From Apodospora peruviana (lineage: Eukaryota; Ascomycota; Sordariomycetes; Sordariales; Lasiosphaeriaceae), in NCBI GenBank assembly GCA_033439685.1, contig JAUEDM010000008.1, positions 1,674,001 to 1,738,000 on the forward strand: DNA of 64,000 bases. The letters run 5' to 3'. The translations under genes and the position numbers were made by a program. Below are positions 33,727 to 45,329 of this stretch, piece by piece; the first letter of the stretch is position 1, and the number at the start of each line of letters is the position of its first letter. The notes below the pieces were generated by a model that was not told the DNA's origin, ran no database searches, and was given only the letters and a program-made list of their open reading frames with translations.

Positions 33727-34624
33727 GGTGATCGTATAAGATGTAAGTGAAGATGTAATAGTGTGACCTGCAAAGGCCTGCAAAGCCCGGCAGTGCGCAG
33801 ACCGGGAGTACACATCACTTTTTATGGGGCAGTACCGAGGGCTTGGATCCTGAAACGGTCGAGAATCCCGGCAGAGGGGATGGCGGGAGCCTTATAGGGG
33901 CCAGAGTCCGACCTGTGTGTTCCATAGGTAGGGCTGGTGCCTCTCCGAGGTGTAACGCGGCAAGCATTTCGGTCTTCAAGCCCTACCTTCTGCCTGGGTA
34001 AGTGCATGTATATACCTACCTTACGTACTGTCTGTAAATGCGGTACTGTTCGGTACATTACACGCACTCAGGTGGTGTGTACGTCTGGACACCCCCTCAG
34101 AGAGTGGCAGGACATCCATCTTGACCGAATCGTTCATCAAATCTGGGCACATCCCTCACTCAGTGGCTCAACCCTGATGACGACAGGAGTCACCCAGGCC
34201 AATAGGAACCGACATGCCTGTCGACTCAGCCACCACCATTGATGCAGTGTCCCATTCACGCGCCCCCCCCCCCCCCCCCCAACAAAAAAAAAAAAAAACG
34301 GCCTGGAAAGGGGGGTTAGTTACCTGAGGTACCTGTGCAAGATCGCTAACAGCTCTTGTGGTAGGTTTCAACGGAGATAATTTGGCGCCTTGAAGGAATC
34401 AAAATATCCCGCGAGCCATACGACCAATCTGGACAAATTTTCTCTGTAGGTTGAGGCAAATGAAGACTCGCTGGGGTGATATTCCAGAACACGCAGATCG
34501 ATGCAAAATGACCGAATAGCTAAAGTATACATCTTACGGTAGCATCGTTTCATGCGCTGCCAACATATTAAGTCACCCATCAAGAGTGAACAACTCGATC
34601 ATACAGAAATATAGGACCCGTCTC
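33727..34624. other. intergenic with C18/A15 homopolymers
   Basis: About 900 bp upstream of the ankyrin gene. C18 at 34263-34280 followed at once by AAC and A15 (34284-34298). Otherwise only motif-free short ORFs. Confidence 0.6.
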
Positions 34625-36367
34625 CTAAGCCAAATCGCCAGTATCATCGGTTATCAGTCCTGGATTTCGCGTTGCAGCGGCGTTTGGAGGTGGGTTTATC
34701 GGGACAGGAACTCCGGGCTGATGACCGGCAGGAGGGTGAGGGACTGCCGGCGTGGGTTGTGCCTCGTCTCCAGCTTGTCCGGAACCTGCTGGACCGCCGT
34801 GACCTGAATTCGGGCGGGTTCCAAGCACGACGCCAGTTCCTCCCGGAACCGCCGCCGCCGTTGTCGTTGGCCCGTTTGTTCCTGTGGTGCTGCTTGCCGG
34901 TGACGACGGCTTGTGCTTCTCTCTTCGGAACGGGATCCATTTGCGTTTGTAAAAGAGGAAGAAGAGAAGCGCGAGGAGCAGGAGCAACCCTCCCAGGACG
35001 GCGACACCTGCTATCAGCCCTTTCATTGAGCCAGTCAAACCACCATTGTCATCGGACGAAGTGCAGTTAACCGACGAAACCGGTAGTGGCGTGGTGGTAT
35101 GCAGATTCTGCCGAGCCAAGTAGAACTTCATCTTCTCATAGTCGACGAAGAGATACAACTGTGAGAGCAGTGCTTTGCCAATCACTGGTCCGTTGGCGGA
35201 GGGAGGAAGCCCATACATCTGGAGCTCGTTGTAAGCAGTGTCAAGGACCACGTTGCCATCTTTATCGAGGCCCCTGAGCGGTCGTTGGAACTCGTGGGGG
35301 GGAACATCTACGGTGAGCTGACCATTGGTGCCATTGATGGTGATGCGCAGCGTGGCGTTGAAATCTCCAGCACTCGTTGGGTAGACGATCCCAGGTTCCA
35401 GGTTCAGGAGCATGTTTTGGTACTCTTCCGGGCCCACGGGCTCGTCAGGATGCAGGGTAAAGTCGCGAAAGAACGACTTGAAAAGCGTCAAGTATCCTTC
35501 AGGCATCCGAAAGAGGTTATCATAAGGCTCCACACATACGTCGAGCGGGTTTGAGTCCCCAATGATGGCTGAGCTGGCGCTCTTGTTCGCGTTCTCGATG
35601 GTAGCTACCAGGCCAGTAATTGTTACTTGCAACGGGCAGAACCGATCATGCAACTTTTCTTTGACTGGGAACTCAAAGAACTGGCTGGCAAGACTGGCAT
35701 CGTCATAGCCTCCAAGTATAAGACTGCCATCCCGGGGGAACATGACACTTTGAGAGCCTGAATTGAGTCCCCATGATTTTGCCCCGATCAACTCGGCGTC
35801 ATACAGCGTTTGGAGTGCAGTCGAGTCTGCTGCAAGACCGAAATGAGATTGGGTTGACATTTGGCCCTTTTCAATCAGCCCTTCGACCATTGAGATGGAT
35901 TGTCTACCGAGCTGCAAGCTGGCAGTCACAGCAGACTCGATGGTATTGCCCACAGCAGTCCAGCCATCATTTTTCGTCTGCTTCAGCACGCCAACGTCCG
36001 TGGCCTGGACCTCGGACGGGACGATATAGCCTCCGCGCCGCGAGCGACATTGCGCAGGAGTCATCTTAATGTTGTTGGAGTCGACCAGCTGGTCATCGTT
36101 GCAAATCTTGTCGGATGTTATGAACGGCGAGTTCACCACGGTTGAAGGGGCAATGCATATCTCCCGAGAACCACTGGAACCGTTGACCCCCATCCGGAGT
36201 CCAAATGAGTTTATATCGGACAGCTTTTCGTCGGCGGCCAGCAGCGTACAGTTGCCCAAATTGAGCTGGATCGTGGGCGCAGGTTGGCAGGTGGGTGCGG
36301 CGCTGATTCCAGTCATGAGAAAGGCCAGCAATACGGGCCAAACAAAATAAGCCGGTTCGCGGATCAT
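34625..36367 (-). CDS. membrane-anchored aspartyl-protease-fold protein lacking catalytic Asp motifs
   Basis: Single-exon, 580 residues. Order: signal peptide (VWPVLLAFLMTGISA), a large N-glycosylated extracellular pepsin-like domain, one transmembrane helix near residues 465-490 (GLIAGVAVLGGLLLLLALLFFLFY), then a basic stop-transfer and a Pro/Gly/Thr-rich cytosolic tail. Fold landmarks of family A1 remain, such as SQSVMFPRDGSLILGGYDDASL and LYLFVDYEKMKFYLARQN. Where the first DTGS should be, the sequence reads EICIAPSTVVNSPF. At the second site it reads SNPLDVCVEPYDNLFRMP, again without DTG/DSG. It therefore looks like a pseudoprotease, perhaps a cell-surface receptor or cell-wall sensor. 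Start at ATG 36367. Confidence 0.75.
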   Translation of the reverse strand: MIREPAYFVWPVLLAFLMTGISAAPTCQPAPTIQLNLGNCTLLAADEKLSDINSFGLRMGVNGSSGSREICIAPSTVVNSPFITSDKICNDDQLVDSNNIKMTPAQCRSRRGGYIVPSEVQATDVGVLKQTKNDGWTAVGNTIESAVTASLQLGRQSISMVEGLIEKGQMSTQSHFGLAADSTALQTLYDAELIGAKSWGLNSGSQSVMFPRDGSLILGGYDDASLASQFFEFPVKEKLHDRFCPLQVTITGLVATIENANKSASSAIIGDSNPLDVCVEPYDNLFRMPEGYLTLFKSFFRDFTLHPDEPVGPEEYQNMLLNLEPGIVYPTSAGDFNATLRITINGTNGQLTVDVPPHEFQRPLRGLDKDGNVVLDTAYNELQMYGLPPSANGPVIGKALLSQLYLFVDYEKMKFYLARQNLHTTTPLPVSSVNCTSSDDNGGLTGSMKGLIAGVAVLGGLLLLLALLFFLFYKRKWIPFRREKHKPSSPASSTTGTNGPTTTAAAVPGGTGVVLGTRPNSGHGGPAGSGQAGDEAQPTPAVPHPPAGHQPGVPVPINPPPNAAATRNPGLITDDTGDLA

Positions 36368-37593
36368 GATGCCTGCGGAGAACGAAAAAGGGGTAGCGGA
36401 AAAGGCTCAGGATGAAAGCGCACGTTGACCGTGTTGAGGAGACCGTCACAGCCAGAACAGTTGGGAATTTGAAGCTCAGAAAAAGACTTGACGTGAGGAA
36501 GAAAAACATGCGGCCCTTCCGAGCTCACACAAGCAAAGGCAACTTTGCTCACTTAGACATGGATACCCAGTCCTTGGGCGGGGTGGAAGGCCAGGCAGTT
36601 GTTGATACATTCTGGTACGTAAAAGGTAATGGGTGTGTCCGGCTCCCAGCCTCCAGGGCAGACGCGGGGTGTCAACACTGCCACCACATCGAGGCTCGCT
36701 TGAGCGACGGGGTTCCATCAAGAAGTATCGCCCAGATTGAGGCCCAGATACGATGGGTATGGACAGTGGACGAGGCCCGCGTCATGACGCGCCCGGGCGT
36801 CTTGGGTGGTGTACCTTGCCAATAAAGATATGCAGGACAAGACGAGGCTGATAATGCCCATCGGTTTCCCATCAAATAGGGAACGAAAGACCCATTCAAG
36901 GTGATCTGAGACTCCCAGGGGATCGGGAAGCAGGTGTGGATTTCCGCGGAGCAGGTCAGCAGGCACAAGGAAAACAGATGTGGTTGTGGTCACACTGCGG
37001 GCTTGCCGCGGGCAACCTGTCTCGGCCAAGGCTGCTCTCCGACCGCAGCTCGCATCAGGCCCAGGAACGCCAGGCAGAGTGGCAGAGTCCTACATTTGAG
37101 AAGGGTGCATTTGGACAGAAGGGGGAAACGAGGCTCTAGATGTCTGCTTCGCGTCAACAAGCAACAGGGCCCGACATCTTCCGTCGCGCAATCTGAGAGT
37201 CCATTCTGACTGATGACGTGCAGTCAGGTGTTGATTCCACGTCGCGGTGACGGACTGCCGGCATGTCGGTGTGAGGATGCAAGATGAAGTTGAATCGAAG
37301 AAAGGCCGAAAAGTTGAGGATTGGGTTGAAGTCTCGAGGATGGAAGTCCAAGTAAGCTTTTACCCCAGCGCCATTGCCCGCTCTTTGCCCGCCATAGCTC
37401 CGCTGCATAATATGGGGCAGGCAGCTGCCCCGCGTGCCCCGCCCATCAACGGCCGATCTACCGGCGCTACTTCAGATGGCAGCGGGGAAGTTTGGACGAC
37501 ATCCCACGATTCCGATGCACGTTGCCAGTTGTACTCCACAAGACAGTCGGAAACCTGAGCCTGCAGACCCGTGTATCGGCCCGGTACAATACC
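36368..37593. other. intergenic, no supported gene
   Basis: About 1.2 kb between divergent genes. It contains several 80-138-codon ORFs in all frames with no motif, no consistent coding-like composition and poor starts. I do not call a gene here. Confidence 0.45.
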
Positions 37594-39381
37594 ATGAATT
37601 CCGAAAAGGAACATCTTGTTCTCGGTGTGCGTTCCCCCAACGGCACCAGGCAACGACGGTCGTGGTCCAAGTTGGATTCATCATCCAAGATCATTTGGTC
37701 GTGCATCGCCATCGCCTCCTGGCTTCTGTGCTACCAACTCTACACCCGGCCTTCGAATGGCGCGTGTCCACATCACCAGCTGGGCACCACGCGCTATGAT
37801 GGCGAGCACATCGACTGGACAGCCTGCGGCACCATCGCCGACCGCGACGTCGAATGCAGCACCATTCACGTGCCCATGGACCAATTCAATGCGTCCAACA
37901 ACAGCGGCAACAAGACTTTCAGCGTGCCTCTGATCCGCATGCGCGGCGGCAAGAACGCCACCACAAACATCCTCCTCAACCCCGGCGGACCTGGTGGCAG
38001 CGGCTCCGAGTTTCTATATCGGCGTGGTGCTCAGCTCAACACCATCCTCGGCGACGGCTTTCATCTCTTAAGCTTCGACCCGCGCGGCGTCAACCAGTCT
38101 CGCCCGCTGGCCGACTGCTACCCGGACCCGGAAACCCGGCGGAACCTGTCGCCCGTGCGCGCAAAACGACCGCGCGAAGACAGCGGCGAGCTGTGGGCCT
38201 GGTCGGCCAACCACGTGCAGGCCTGCGCCGACAACCTGAAGGAGTACGGTCCGTACATCAATACGCCCCAGACCGCGGCCGACATGAACAGCATCCTCGA
38301 CGCCATCGGCCAGCAAGACATGTACTACTGGGGCTTCAGCTACGGGACCTTGCTTGGCCAAACCTACGCCACGTTGTTCCCCAACCGCTCCACCCGGGTC
38401 ATCATCGACGGCGTCGTCAACCAGTTCGACTGGTACGACTCGCCGCTCGACCGGGAGGCCTATATCGACACCGACAGGGTCTTTTCAGGGTTCGTCAGCG
38501 AGTGTGTCAAAGCCGGCCCGGAGAAGTGCGCGCTCGCGTCCATGGCCTCATCCGCCGAAGCACTCTCCAACAAACTGATCACCACCCTCAAAAAGCTCCG
38601 CGACGACCCGGTACCGGTATACATCAACAGCACTGTCTATGGCGTCCTCGACTACTGGGCCGTCTGGCACGACGGTGTTTTCCCCGCCCTCTACCGCCCG
38701 CCAGCCTGGTTTGAACTCGCCCAAAACCTCGCCTCGCTTCTGGCGGGAAATGCGACCGACGCCTTTCTGGCGTACAAATTCGACTCACTCGTCAGTGAAT
38801 GGAACACCACTCACGACGCACTCGAGTTCGTCATGTTCAACGACGGCCTCTCGGGGCCTTCTCACTTCCCCCACGATCGCACCTCCCTCCTCGCCGAGCT
38901 GCGCGATCTGTTCAGCCAGTCCATGTTCAGCGGCTACGAGCTGGACATATACTTCAAGAAGCGGGCGTGGCCGATCCCCCGCGCACACGACTATTTCCCG
39001 CGCCACCGGACCGAAACGGCACACCCGCTTCTCATTCTCTCGACGACCTACGACCCTATTTGTCCGCTTGTCTCAGCAAAGTCGGCCCTTGCGGCGTTCG
39101 AGAAGTCGAGGCTGGTCGAGGTCGAGGGGTTCGGGCACTGCTCGGTCGCGGTGCCGTCGCTGTGCGTTGCGCGCCATGTGAGGAATTTCTTTGTCAACGG
39201 GACTCTGCCCGAGGAGCAGCATGTCATGTGCAAGGTGGATGGGGAGCCGTATTTTGTGAAGCCCGAGGCCGAAGGGGCGGAGGTTGTCCCGCTGAAGGTG
39301 TTTCACGATGACGAAGAGAGGAAGATACATGTTGCGCAGCTGGAGTTGGCGAGGGGGCACTGGTTGCCGTTTTTCGGGTAG
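37594..39381 (+). CDS. TAP-like alpha/beta-hydrolase (S33-type peptidase), membrane-anchored
   Basis: Single-exon, 595 residues from ATG 37594; the frame is open further upstream but has no earlier ATG. A short cytosolic N-terminus is followed by a signal-anchor helix (about residues 32-50, KIIWSCIAIASWLLCYQLY), predicting a type II membrane protein. The hydrolase domain has an oxyanion-type block NPGGPGGSGSEF, the FDPRGVNQSRP motif, nucleophile Ser249 in GFSYGTLLG, then the C-terminal TAP-like domain with Asp in STTYDPICP and His in GFGHCSVA. This layout matches tripeptidyl aminopeptidase-like hydrolases that release N-terminal tripeptides. The exact substrate is unknown; an extracellular or vacuolar catalytic domain is inferred. 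Confidence 0.9.
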   Translation: MNSEKEHLVLGVRSPNGTRQRRSWSKLDSSSKIIWSCIAIASWLLCYQLYTRPSNGACPHHQLGTTRYDGEHIDWTACGTIADRDVECSTIHVPMDQFNASNNSGNKTFSVPLIRMRGGKNATTNILLNPGGPGGSGSEFLYRRGAQLNTILGDGFHLLSFDPRGVNQSRPLADCYPDPETRRNLSPVRAKRPREDSGELWAWSANHVQACADNLKEYGPYINTPQTAADMNSILDAIGQQDMYYWGFSYGTLLGQTYATLFPNRSTRVIIDGVVNQFDWYDSPLDREAYIDTDRVFSGFVSECVKAGPEKCALASMASSAEALSNKLITTLKKLRDDPVPVYINSTVYGVLDYWAVWHDGVFPALYRPPAWFELAQNLASLLAGNATDAFLAYKFDSLVSEWNTTHDALEFVMFNDGLSGPSHFPHDRTSLLAELRDLFSQSMFSGYELDIYFKKRAWPIPRAHDYFPRHRTETAHPLLILSTTYDPICPLVSAKSALAAFEKSRLVEVEGFGHCSVAVPSLCVARHVRNFFVNGTLPEEQHVMCKVDGEPYFVKPEAEGAEVVPLKVFHDDEERKIHVAQLELARGHWLPFFG

Positions 39382-40076
39382 TTTGTTAGGAGGTTGGATC
39401 CGCTGTCAGTACATAGCATCGCGGAGTATATTGGAAAGAGGTCTTTTTGGCTAGCCGTACATATCTTTCAAATCCTAATGTATGGCGATTGATAAAAATT
39501 AAGCGTGTTTACTATTTACTAAACGCATTACCTAAATCATGCTTAACTCCCCTCCCATGGAGGTCATTCAGGATGATTGTCCGCGCTTTACCGGGTCGGG
39601 AGCCTCTCCTCTGGAGCATAACGCCATGGCTACGGCCATCCATTCTCCACTGCCACGTCAAAAACAGCCACGACCCTCGAGTTTTCAGGGCACCTCGAGT
39701 CAGTCTGAACGACTAACATAGTCTAACTCTTTCCTAGATAACCCATGCTGGGCTGGTAAGCCAGCATTATAGAGAATTAGTTTCTATAGTCTGAAGAGTT
39801 CGCCCAATCTACCGGTAAGTAAGGCCATCAAGGCCATCATCCCATCTCTGCAAGGCCAGGATACCATATTATATCACCACTATACAAATTGCATTAATGA
39901 AGCATAGGTAAGTAACCAACGTCATCGAATTGCTTGCTTTTCTAACACCGACTTCCGAAAAGAAAGATAGGGATCCCGCCGGGAATTCGCTCTTGTTCGT
40001 TTGCCACTATGTACCATACCACACCGGACGCGTACACCATGGACAACTCAAACACACCTTGAACTACATTACCTGC
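39382..40076. other. convergent 3' intergenic
   Basis: About 700 bp between the stops of two convergent genes. AT-rich; no ORF or repeat of note. Confidence 0.5.
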
Positions 40077-42609
40077 CTAAAACAACCCAAGCAGGTCCTC
40101 ACTCCCGCTCTTCTGCTCCGGCGCCTTCCCGCTAGCATGCCCCAATTGCTGCCCCGGCGGCGGCGGCTGACTCGTACCGCTAAGGTCCATGCCCGCAAAC
40201 ATATCATTCAGCCCAGGAACGGTGGGACTGCCGCCAAACCCACCGGGAGAGGGACCACCGGCCGGCGGCCCATCGAACAAACCCATAATATCCGCCATGC
40301 CCCCGCTCGGCGCAGCAGCTGCCGAGCTCCCGGCAGGAGCACCAGGCAACCCACCAACAGAAGCAGGGCTGTTCACGCGATCGGGCGTGGGAGCAGCACC
40401 CCGTTCAGCACTGGCAGGGGCGGCGCCGTCAAAGTCAATATCGAGTAGGTTCTCGATGTTGTTTTGCGAGCTGCTACCATTAGCGGCCGCCGCAACAGAG
40501 GCAGCAATCGGGTTCTCAGCAAGATTCTGGCGCTGCTCTTGGATAGCAGCGCGCTGGATCTCGTCGGCGCCGTAGCGGCCCTTGCCGACGAAGGACTCTG
40601 GGGGCTTGTGGTAGACGGAGGCGAGGGTAGACAGCTCGGAGAGAAGTTGCTCTAGCAGGGCGTTGGGTAAGCTGCTGACTGTTGTGGTGATGGCTGGCTT
40701 CTGAGAGAGAATGATGTTCTATGGGTACCTGTTAGCAAGATTACCGAGTTTTAGTGGGGTGAGTCAGGGTGAGTGAACGGACCTTGGCAACATCAAGATC
40801 GCCTGAGAGCAGACGCCAGTAGATGTAAGCACGATCCCGGATATCAGGATTGTCGTTGTCTGCTGTGGCTTGTTGGAGCACTTTCTGCACGAGACCTTGG
40901 TTGTTGCTTGGCTTCTTGAGGAAGAGCTTCACAACTGCTGTGAGGATTTGTAACTGAGTCTGCGCAGGGTTAGTGTCTGACGGCAAATCTAACAATGGCG
41001 GGGAAGCTGACCTGTGTGAACTCTTCCATGAAGACATCTACGAACCCAGATAATATTTCATCTGCGTTGCTGATCTTCTCGGCATACTCTCCAACAATCC
41101 AAATCAAAGCGCCTCTCGCGGTAGGCTCGTCCAGCTCGTCGATGTACTTGCACAAAGTCGGGATGACACCCTCATACCCGGGGTATTTCCGGAGAATATC
41201 CTTGATAACAACGACGACTTCCTGGACAACGTAGTTGACCTTTGTAGCGATCAGGTCGAGGAGTGTATTGACACACTTCTCGCTCGCCGCCTCGATCTTG
41301 ATGGCCACCTGGCCAATCGCTTTGACGGCCCGTTTGACGAAGTCCATGTCGACTTCGAGAGCGTATTCCTTCAGCTCGGAAAGCAGCTGGTCAAAGTTCT
41401 TATCGTTTGCTATCCTCACCATAATCTCGAGCTTTTGCAGCTTGACATATGGTGGGTCATTATACTTGCAGAAGAACACTCTGAGTTCTTTGCTAAGAAT
41501 ATCAGGCTTCGCCTGCAGCAGCAGATCAATGTTCCTTAGAGCGACGTATTGGACTTCGGGGGCGGATGCGATAAGGGTAACTGCAGCCAATCGTCAGTAA
41601 AGAAAATCCCACACCGAGTTGTGCTCGAATCGCCCTACCTAATGGGGGAGCCATCTTCTTCAGGTACTGCCTAACCAGCTCGGGTTTGATGGCCCTCATG
41701 TGCATGAAGACGACTTTGACTGCTGCCAAGACCACACTGGGGTTCACATGTTGGAACTGTGGCGTAACTCTTTCACAGATGTGCTCCGACTCCTGGACAT
41801 CCTGAGCAGGGTAGTCTGCGAGCGTGGTGAGGATCGTGACTCTGCCCCATTCGGTACATTCGTTCAAGGCCATCAGCAGCTTCTTGAGGGTCGCTGGTGT
41901 GATGACCAGCGCCCGCGTCTCGGGCGCGGTCTCGCTGATTTCCGACAGCGCCTGGACCGAGTTTGCCACCACCATGGGATTTGGGTCGCCAATGAGCTCC
42001 TGGAGCGTCTCGAGGAATCCGTTTTCTATGCACATGGTGGGGTTCAGGTCGAAGAGTTTGGCGACGCATATCGCGGCGGTCTTGCGCACATATGGAGATT
42101 CGTCCCGTAGCGTCTTGCGCAGCGGCTCCTCCATGTAATCCACCATCTTGTCAACTCGGATGCAGCCCATGGTCCGAATCGCCAGCGCTCTTATCAAGGG
42201 ATTGGGATCTTCAGAGTCTTGGACAAAGGTATTGACGGCCAAGATACAGAGGTCGGGATGTGATTTCGCATAGTTCCTAGGTAGGAAATTAGCACTCCGC
42301 CAAACAACCCATGTATACAGAACTGGCCAAGAAGCAGGAGTGTCTGTTGTCTGGGTTGGGGTGGTGGACTCACATCAGGTACAGGTATACCAGCTTCTTC
42401 TGGTCCAAGTCCGAGGTTGCGATATTCTTCAGGACATCGGGAAACAACGCTGACACGTCTTTTCCCAGTGTCATGGCCATGATGGTCTTTTGGATGGCCT
42501 CCTTTCTCTCGTAGGCATACTGGGACACCAGGCCAGCTCGCAGCTCGAAGGTCTCGCCCTTGCGCGGGGGCGCAAAGGCCCCGCGAATCCTATTTACTGC
42601 CTGGGACAT
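40077..42609 (-). CDS. apl2: AP-1 adaptor complex beta subunit (beta-adaptin)
   Basis: Large subunit of the clathrin adaptor AP-1, for trans-Golgi/endosome sorting. Five exons: 42609-42374, 42276-41639, 41580-41012, 40959-40783, 40718-40077 (introns 97, 58, 52, 64 and 58... see order: 97, 58, 52, 64 nt), 753 residues. The armadillo-like trunk shows all family landmarks: GETFELRAGLVSQYA, DLDQKKLVYLYLM joined to NYAKSHPDL, SEDPNPLIRALAIRTMGCIR, SPYVRKTAAICVAKLF, and PEVQYVALRNIDLLLQ. The hinge is Ala/Gly/Pro-rich with a clathrin box (NLLDID) and acidic-hydrophobic repeats ending in DLLGLF. The folded appendage domain is lacking, as in yeast Apl2. Every splice junction restores the conserved sequence. 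The four introns total 271 nt. Confidence 0.95.
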
Positions 42610-43778
42610 CGTACGGCCGTCTTAAGGAGCGAGGTCGCGGGTTGGGAAGGAGTAAGCGCCGGGAGTTCGAGGGTTCGGGAGGGGTTCAAATCGTGGTAAT
42701 CAGGAGAAGCTGAGGACGGCTCAACGGCGGTGAAAAGACGGGATTGACAAAGGACCGTTCGTCCCCTTATCCAGAAATGGGCCGCTGCATGTACAGATCC
42801 GTTGGTTGGAGTATTGTACCCAGTCGTCGTGTATGATGGTGTGAAAGGCGAAGCGTGGCCTGCCGGGAACGGGGCCGTACTCGTCGCGATGATGTGGGAT
42901 GTGGATCGTTGAATTTGGGGCTCACTGACTGGAACCCCAGCAACTCTCCAACCCGAATGTGGTCCAGATCTGTGGCTGGACAGATGTGAGCGAGCTTCAG
43001 CCACATATTAAATGTGGCTAGACTTTGGCGGGAAATGCGGGGTGGGTCCCAAGCTTGGGGTTCCCCCCTGTCCACTGGCACTGTTTGTTCACGGAGTTGA
43101 GAGGTCGAACCGCAAGCCGCTTGAATTGAAACTCCCGTCGTCATCTCTCATCACAATCCATCAACCTCGTCAAGTCGCCATCTCAACCAGAATTGGGTAC
43201 TATACCCTCTGCTTTGCATGGAATGGTATGCTCATAAAATTAAAGATAGCTTCAATACAGCTGACCATTCCATTACAGGCGAACTTTCCCAACCTGCGGC
43301 GTCTCTTCATCGAGGCAAGAAACGACCACGAGGAACGAGAAGTGTCAAGAAAGGCAGTATGTTTGAAGATCTAGCGATGTTTTTTTGTAACAAGAACACT
43401 AGCTAAAATACGTGGCCTAACAACTAGTTCTACAACGCAGTATTGTTCATGGGCTCCGTCGCGGTATTTAGCTTGATAGCTCAAAGAATAAACGCCGTGA
43501 AATAATGGTCGCCTCCTGCAACTGTCTCTGGTGATAACTTGAATGGCAAAAAAGACGCATATTATCCCTTCCCACGCCAGCTCATTTGCACATCAACGAC
43601 GCCATCCGATCGTACAAACCTTGCCGCCCATTCCCAGTATTAATCATACATGAGGCCAAATGGTATCAGAACTTAGACTTCTGCTTCTCCTTACTGCCTT
43701 TTGTCCAGAGTGTGTTCAGCACACCACCGCCACCCACAGTTTCAGCGCATCTTACAATCGTCAATCGTCTGTTAGGTA
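42610..43778. other. intergenic, no supported gene
   Basis: About 1.17 kb upstream of the beta-adaptin gene and downstream of the HIRIP3-like gene. Short ORFs only; nothing recognised. Confidence 0.5.
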
Positions 43779-45329
43779 TTAATCCGATTCACTTTCGTCG
43801 CCCAAGAACGCCAGATCCGCTCGCGCTTTGGCCGGACCTCTTGCCTTTGGCAGGGCGTCTTCATCATCACTGTCGTCCTCGTTCGCGTTGTTGTCGCCAC
43901 CATTCTTCGCCACTTTGTCGACTTTCTCATGGTCTTGATCTTCATCATCAGAAGGTTCCCTCATGGGCTTTCCCGATCGCCGTCTCGACAGGCGGCCTCC
44001 GCCACCCAGGCCCCAGCTCCTCTCCCCTTGCTTGACGGCATCCAAGTCGGCCTCGAGCTCGCGGCGTTCTTTGATCTCTCTGGCTTTCGCCTCGGAGAAC
44101 CGCCCTGTCATGCCGATCTCCCCCAACATGTCCTTCAGATGCTTGATCTTGGCCTTGTTGTCGTCGCCGTACTTTTTGAGCTCGAACGCCCAGATCTTTC
44201 GGATCCCGCACCGCAACAGGTAGCCTTGGAGCTGCTTGATCTGCGTCTCGTCAGCCGAGAGGTCTGGGCCGGCTGCCTTGGCCGTCGACTTGGCCTTGCG
44301 CGAGCCCTTCGTTTTGCTCGCTTCTTTGGACTTGGGTTCTTTGGATTGTTGTTTCTTGCGCTTGGGGGGCTCGTCATACACCACGGACATCTCGCTGTCG
44401 CTCTTGGCTGCAGCTTGCTCGGGCTCAGCTTTTGCTTTTTGCTTCTTGGCCAACTCGGGGGATTTGGCGACGGTTTGCGACGACTTAGGTTCGTTATCCT
44501 CACCTGGTATCTCCTTTTTGTCTTCTTCTGCCATTAAGTCGTCGTCTGATTCCTTCTCGGTGAGTTCGCTGAGAAGAGATTCAGAATCGGACTTGTCAGG
44601 CTCCGGCGTGGCTGCTTTGGGAGCTTTCGCTTTCGGCTTTGGCTTTGGCTTCGTTTTTGGCTTGGGAGCGACGATTTTGGACTTCTTCCTGGGTGGCTTG
44701 TCTACTTCACTGTCGACCACGCTAAGATCTGAGTCCTGGTCAGCGTCATCATCATCCTCCTCCTCATCGTCATCCGAAATGGCCTTCCTCTTCTTTTGTA
44801 TTCGTTCCGTAGACGCCCGCTTCTTCGCTGGCTTCTCGGACACCTCGTTCTCTTCGCTGAGTTCTCTGAGCTCTGATTCGGACTCGATTTCCGGTGTGGC
44901 CTCTTTCTTTGCGCGTTTCTTCTGCACCGCGGCGCCATTCTTGGGTTTGGTTTTTGGCTTAGGTTTAGTCTTTACGGGCGGTGTTGGTGGCAGCGGTATC
45001 TGGGAAGACTCGGGAGCGGCGTTTTCGATTTCGCTCTGTTGGCATCATGATACAATGGTTAGCGTTCTCTTCCTTGTCGCTGATTCTGCGTCTCTGTGTC
45101 GTTATGGGTTGGGACTGCTGCTTACCAGGACATCGTGGATAATTTGCTTGCTCTTGGCCTTCCAGTCGCCCTCCTTAAGAAAGCCTTCTTTAAGTTTCAG
45201 CTTCTCCTCCACAGCTTGGCGTGCGTAATTGACAGTCAATTGGTCCTTCTCGGGGCCATTGTAGATGCGCCGCACGGTTTCGGCAAGCTCTGCCTCTAAC
45301 GCCTTGTCCGAGACCTTTTTGGGCGGCAT
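43779..45329 (-). CDS. HIRIP3/DEK-C-like nuclear histone chaperone
   Basis: Two exons, 45329-45126 and 45035-43779, with a 90-nt intron (GTAAGC..CAACAG), encode 486 residues. The first exon is a small helical module like the DEK C-terminal domain (ETVRRIYNGPEKDQLTVNYARQAVEEKL, KSKQIIHDVL). A long disordered middle of Lys-rich and Asp/Glu/Ser-rich blocks follows (for example DDDEEEDDDDADQDSD), with KPKTKPKPKPK repeats. Near the C-terminus lies a conserved helical block (LQGYLLRCGIRKIWAFELKKY, KHLKDMLGEIGMTGRFSEAKA) matching the HIRIP3/CHZ-type H2A-H2B-binding region. A nuclear chromatin role is inferred. Charged patches fit CK2 phosphorylation. Start ATG 45329. Confidence 0.8.

Noticed and set aside
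36412..36825. 137-codon plus-strand ORF upstream of the aspartyl-protease-like gene
   Set aside because: No motif, and overlapping open frames on the minus strand; likely promoter DNA.
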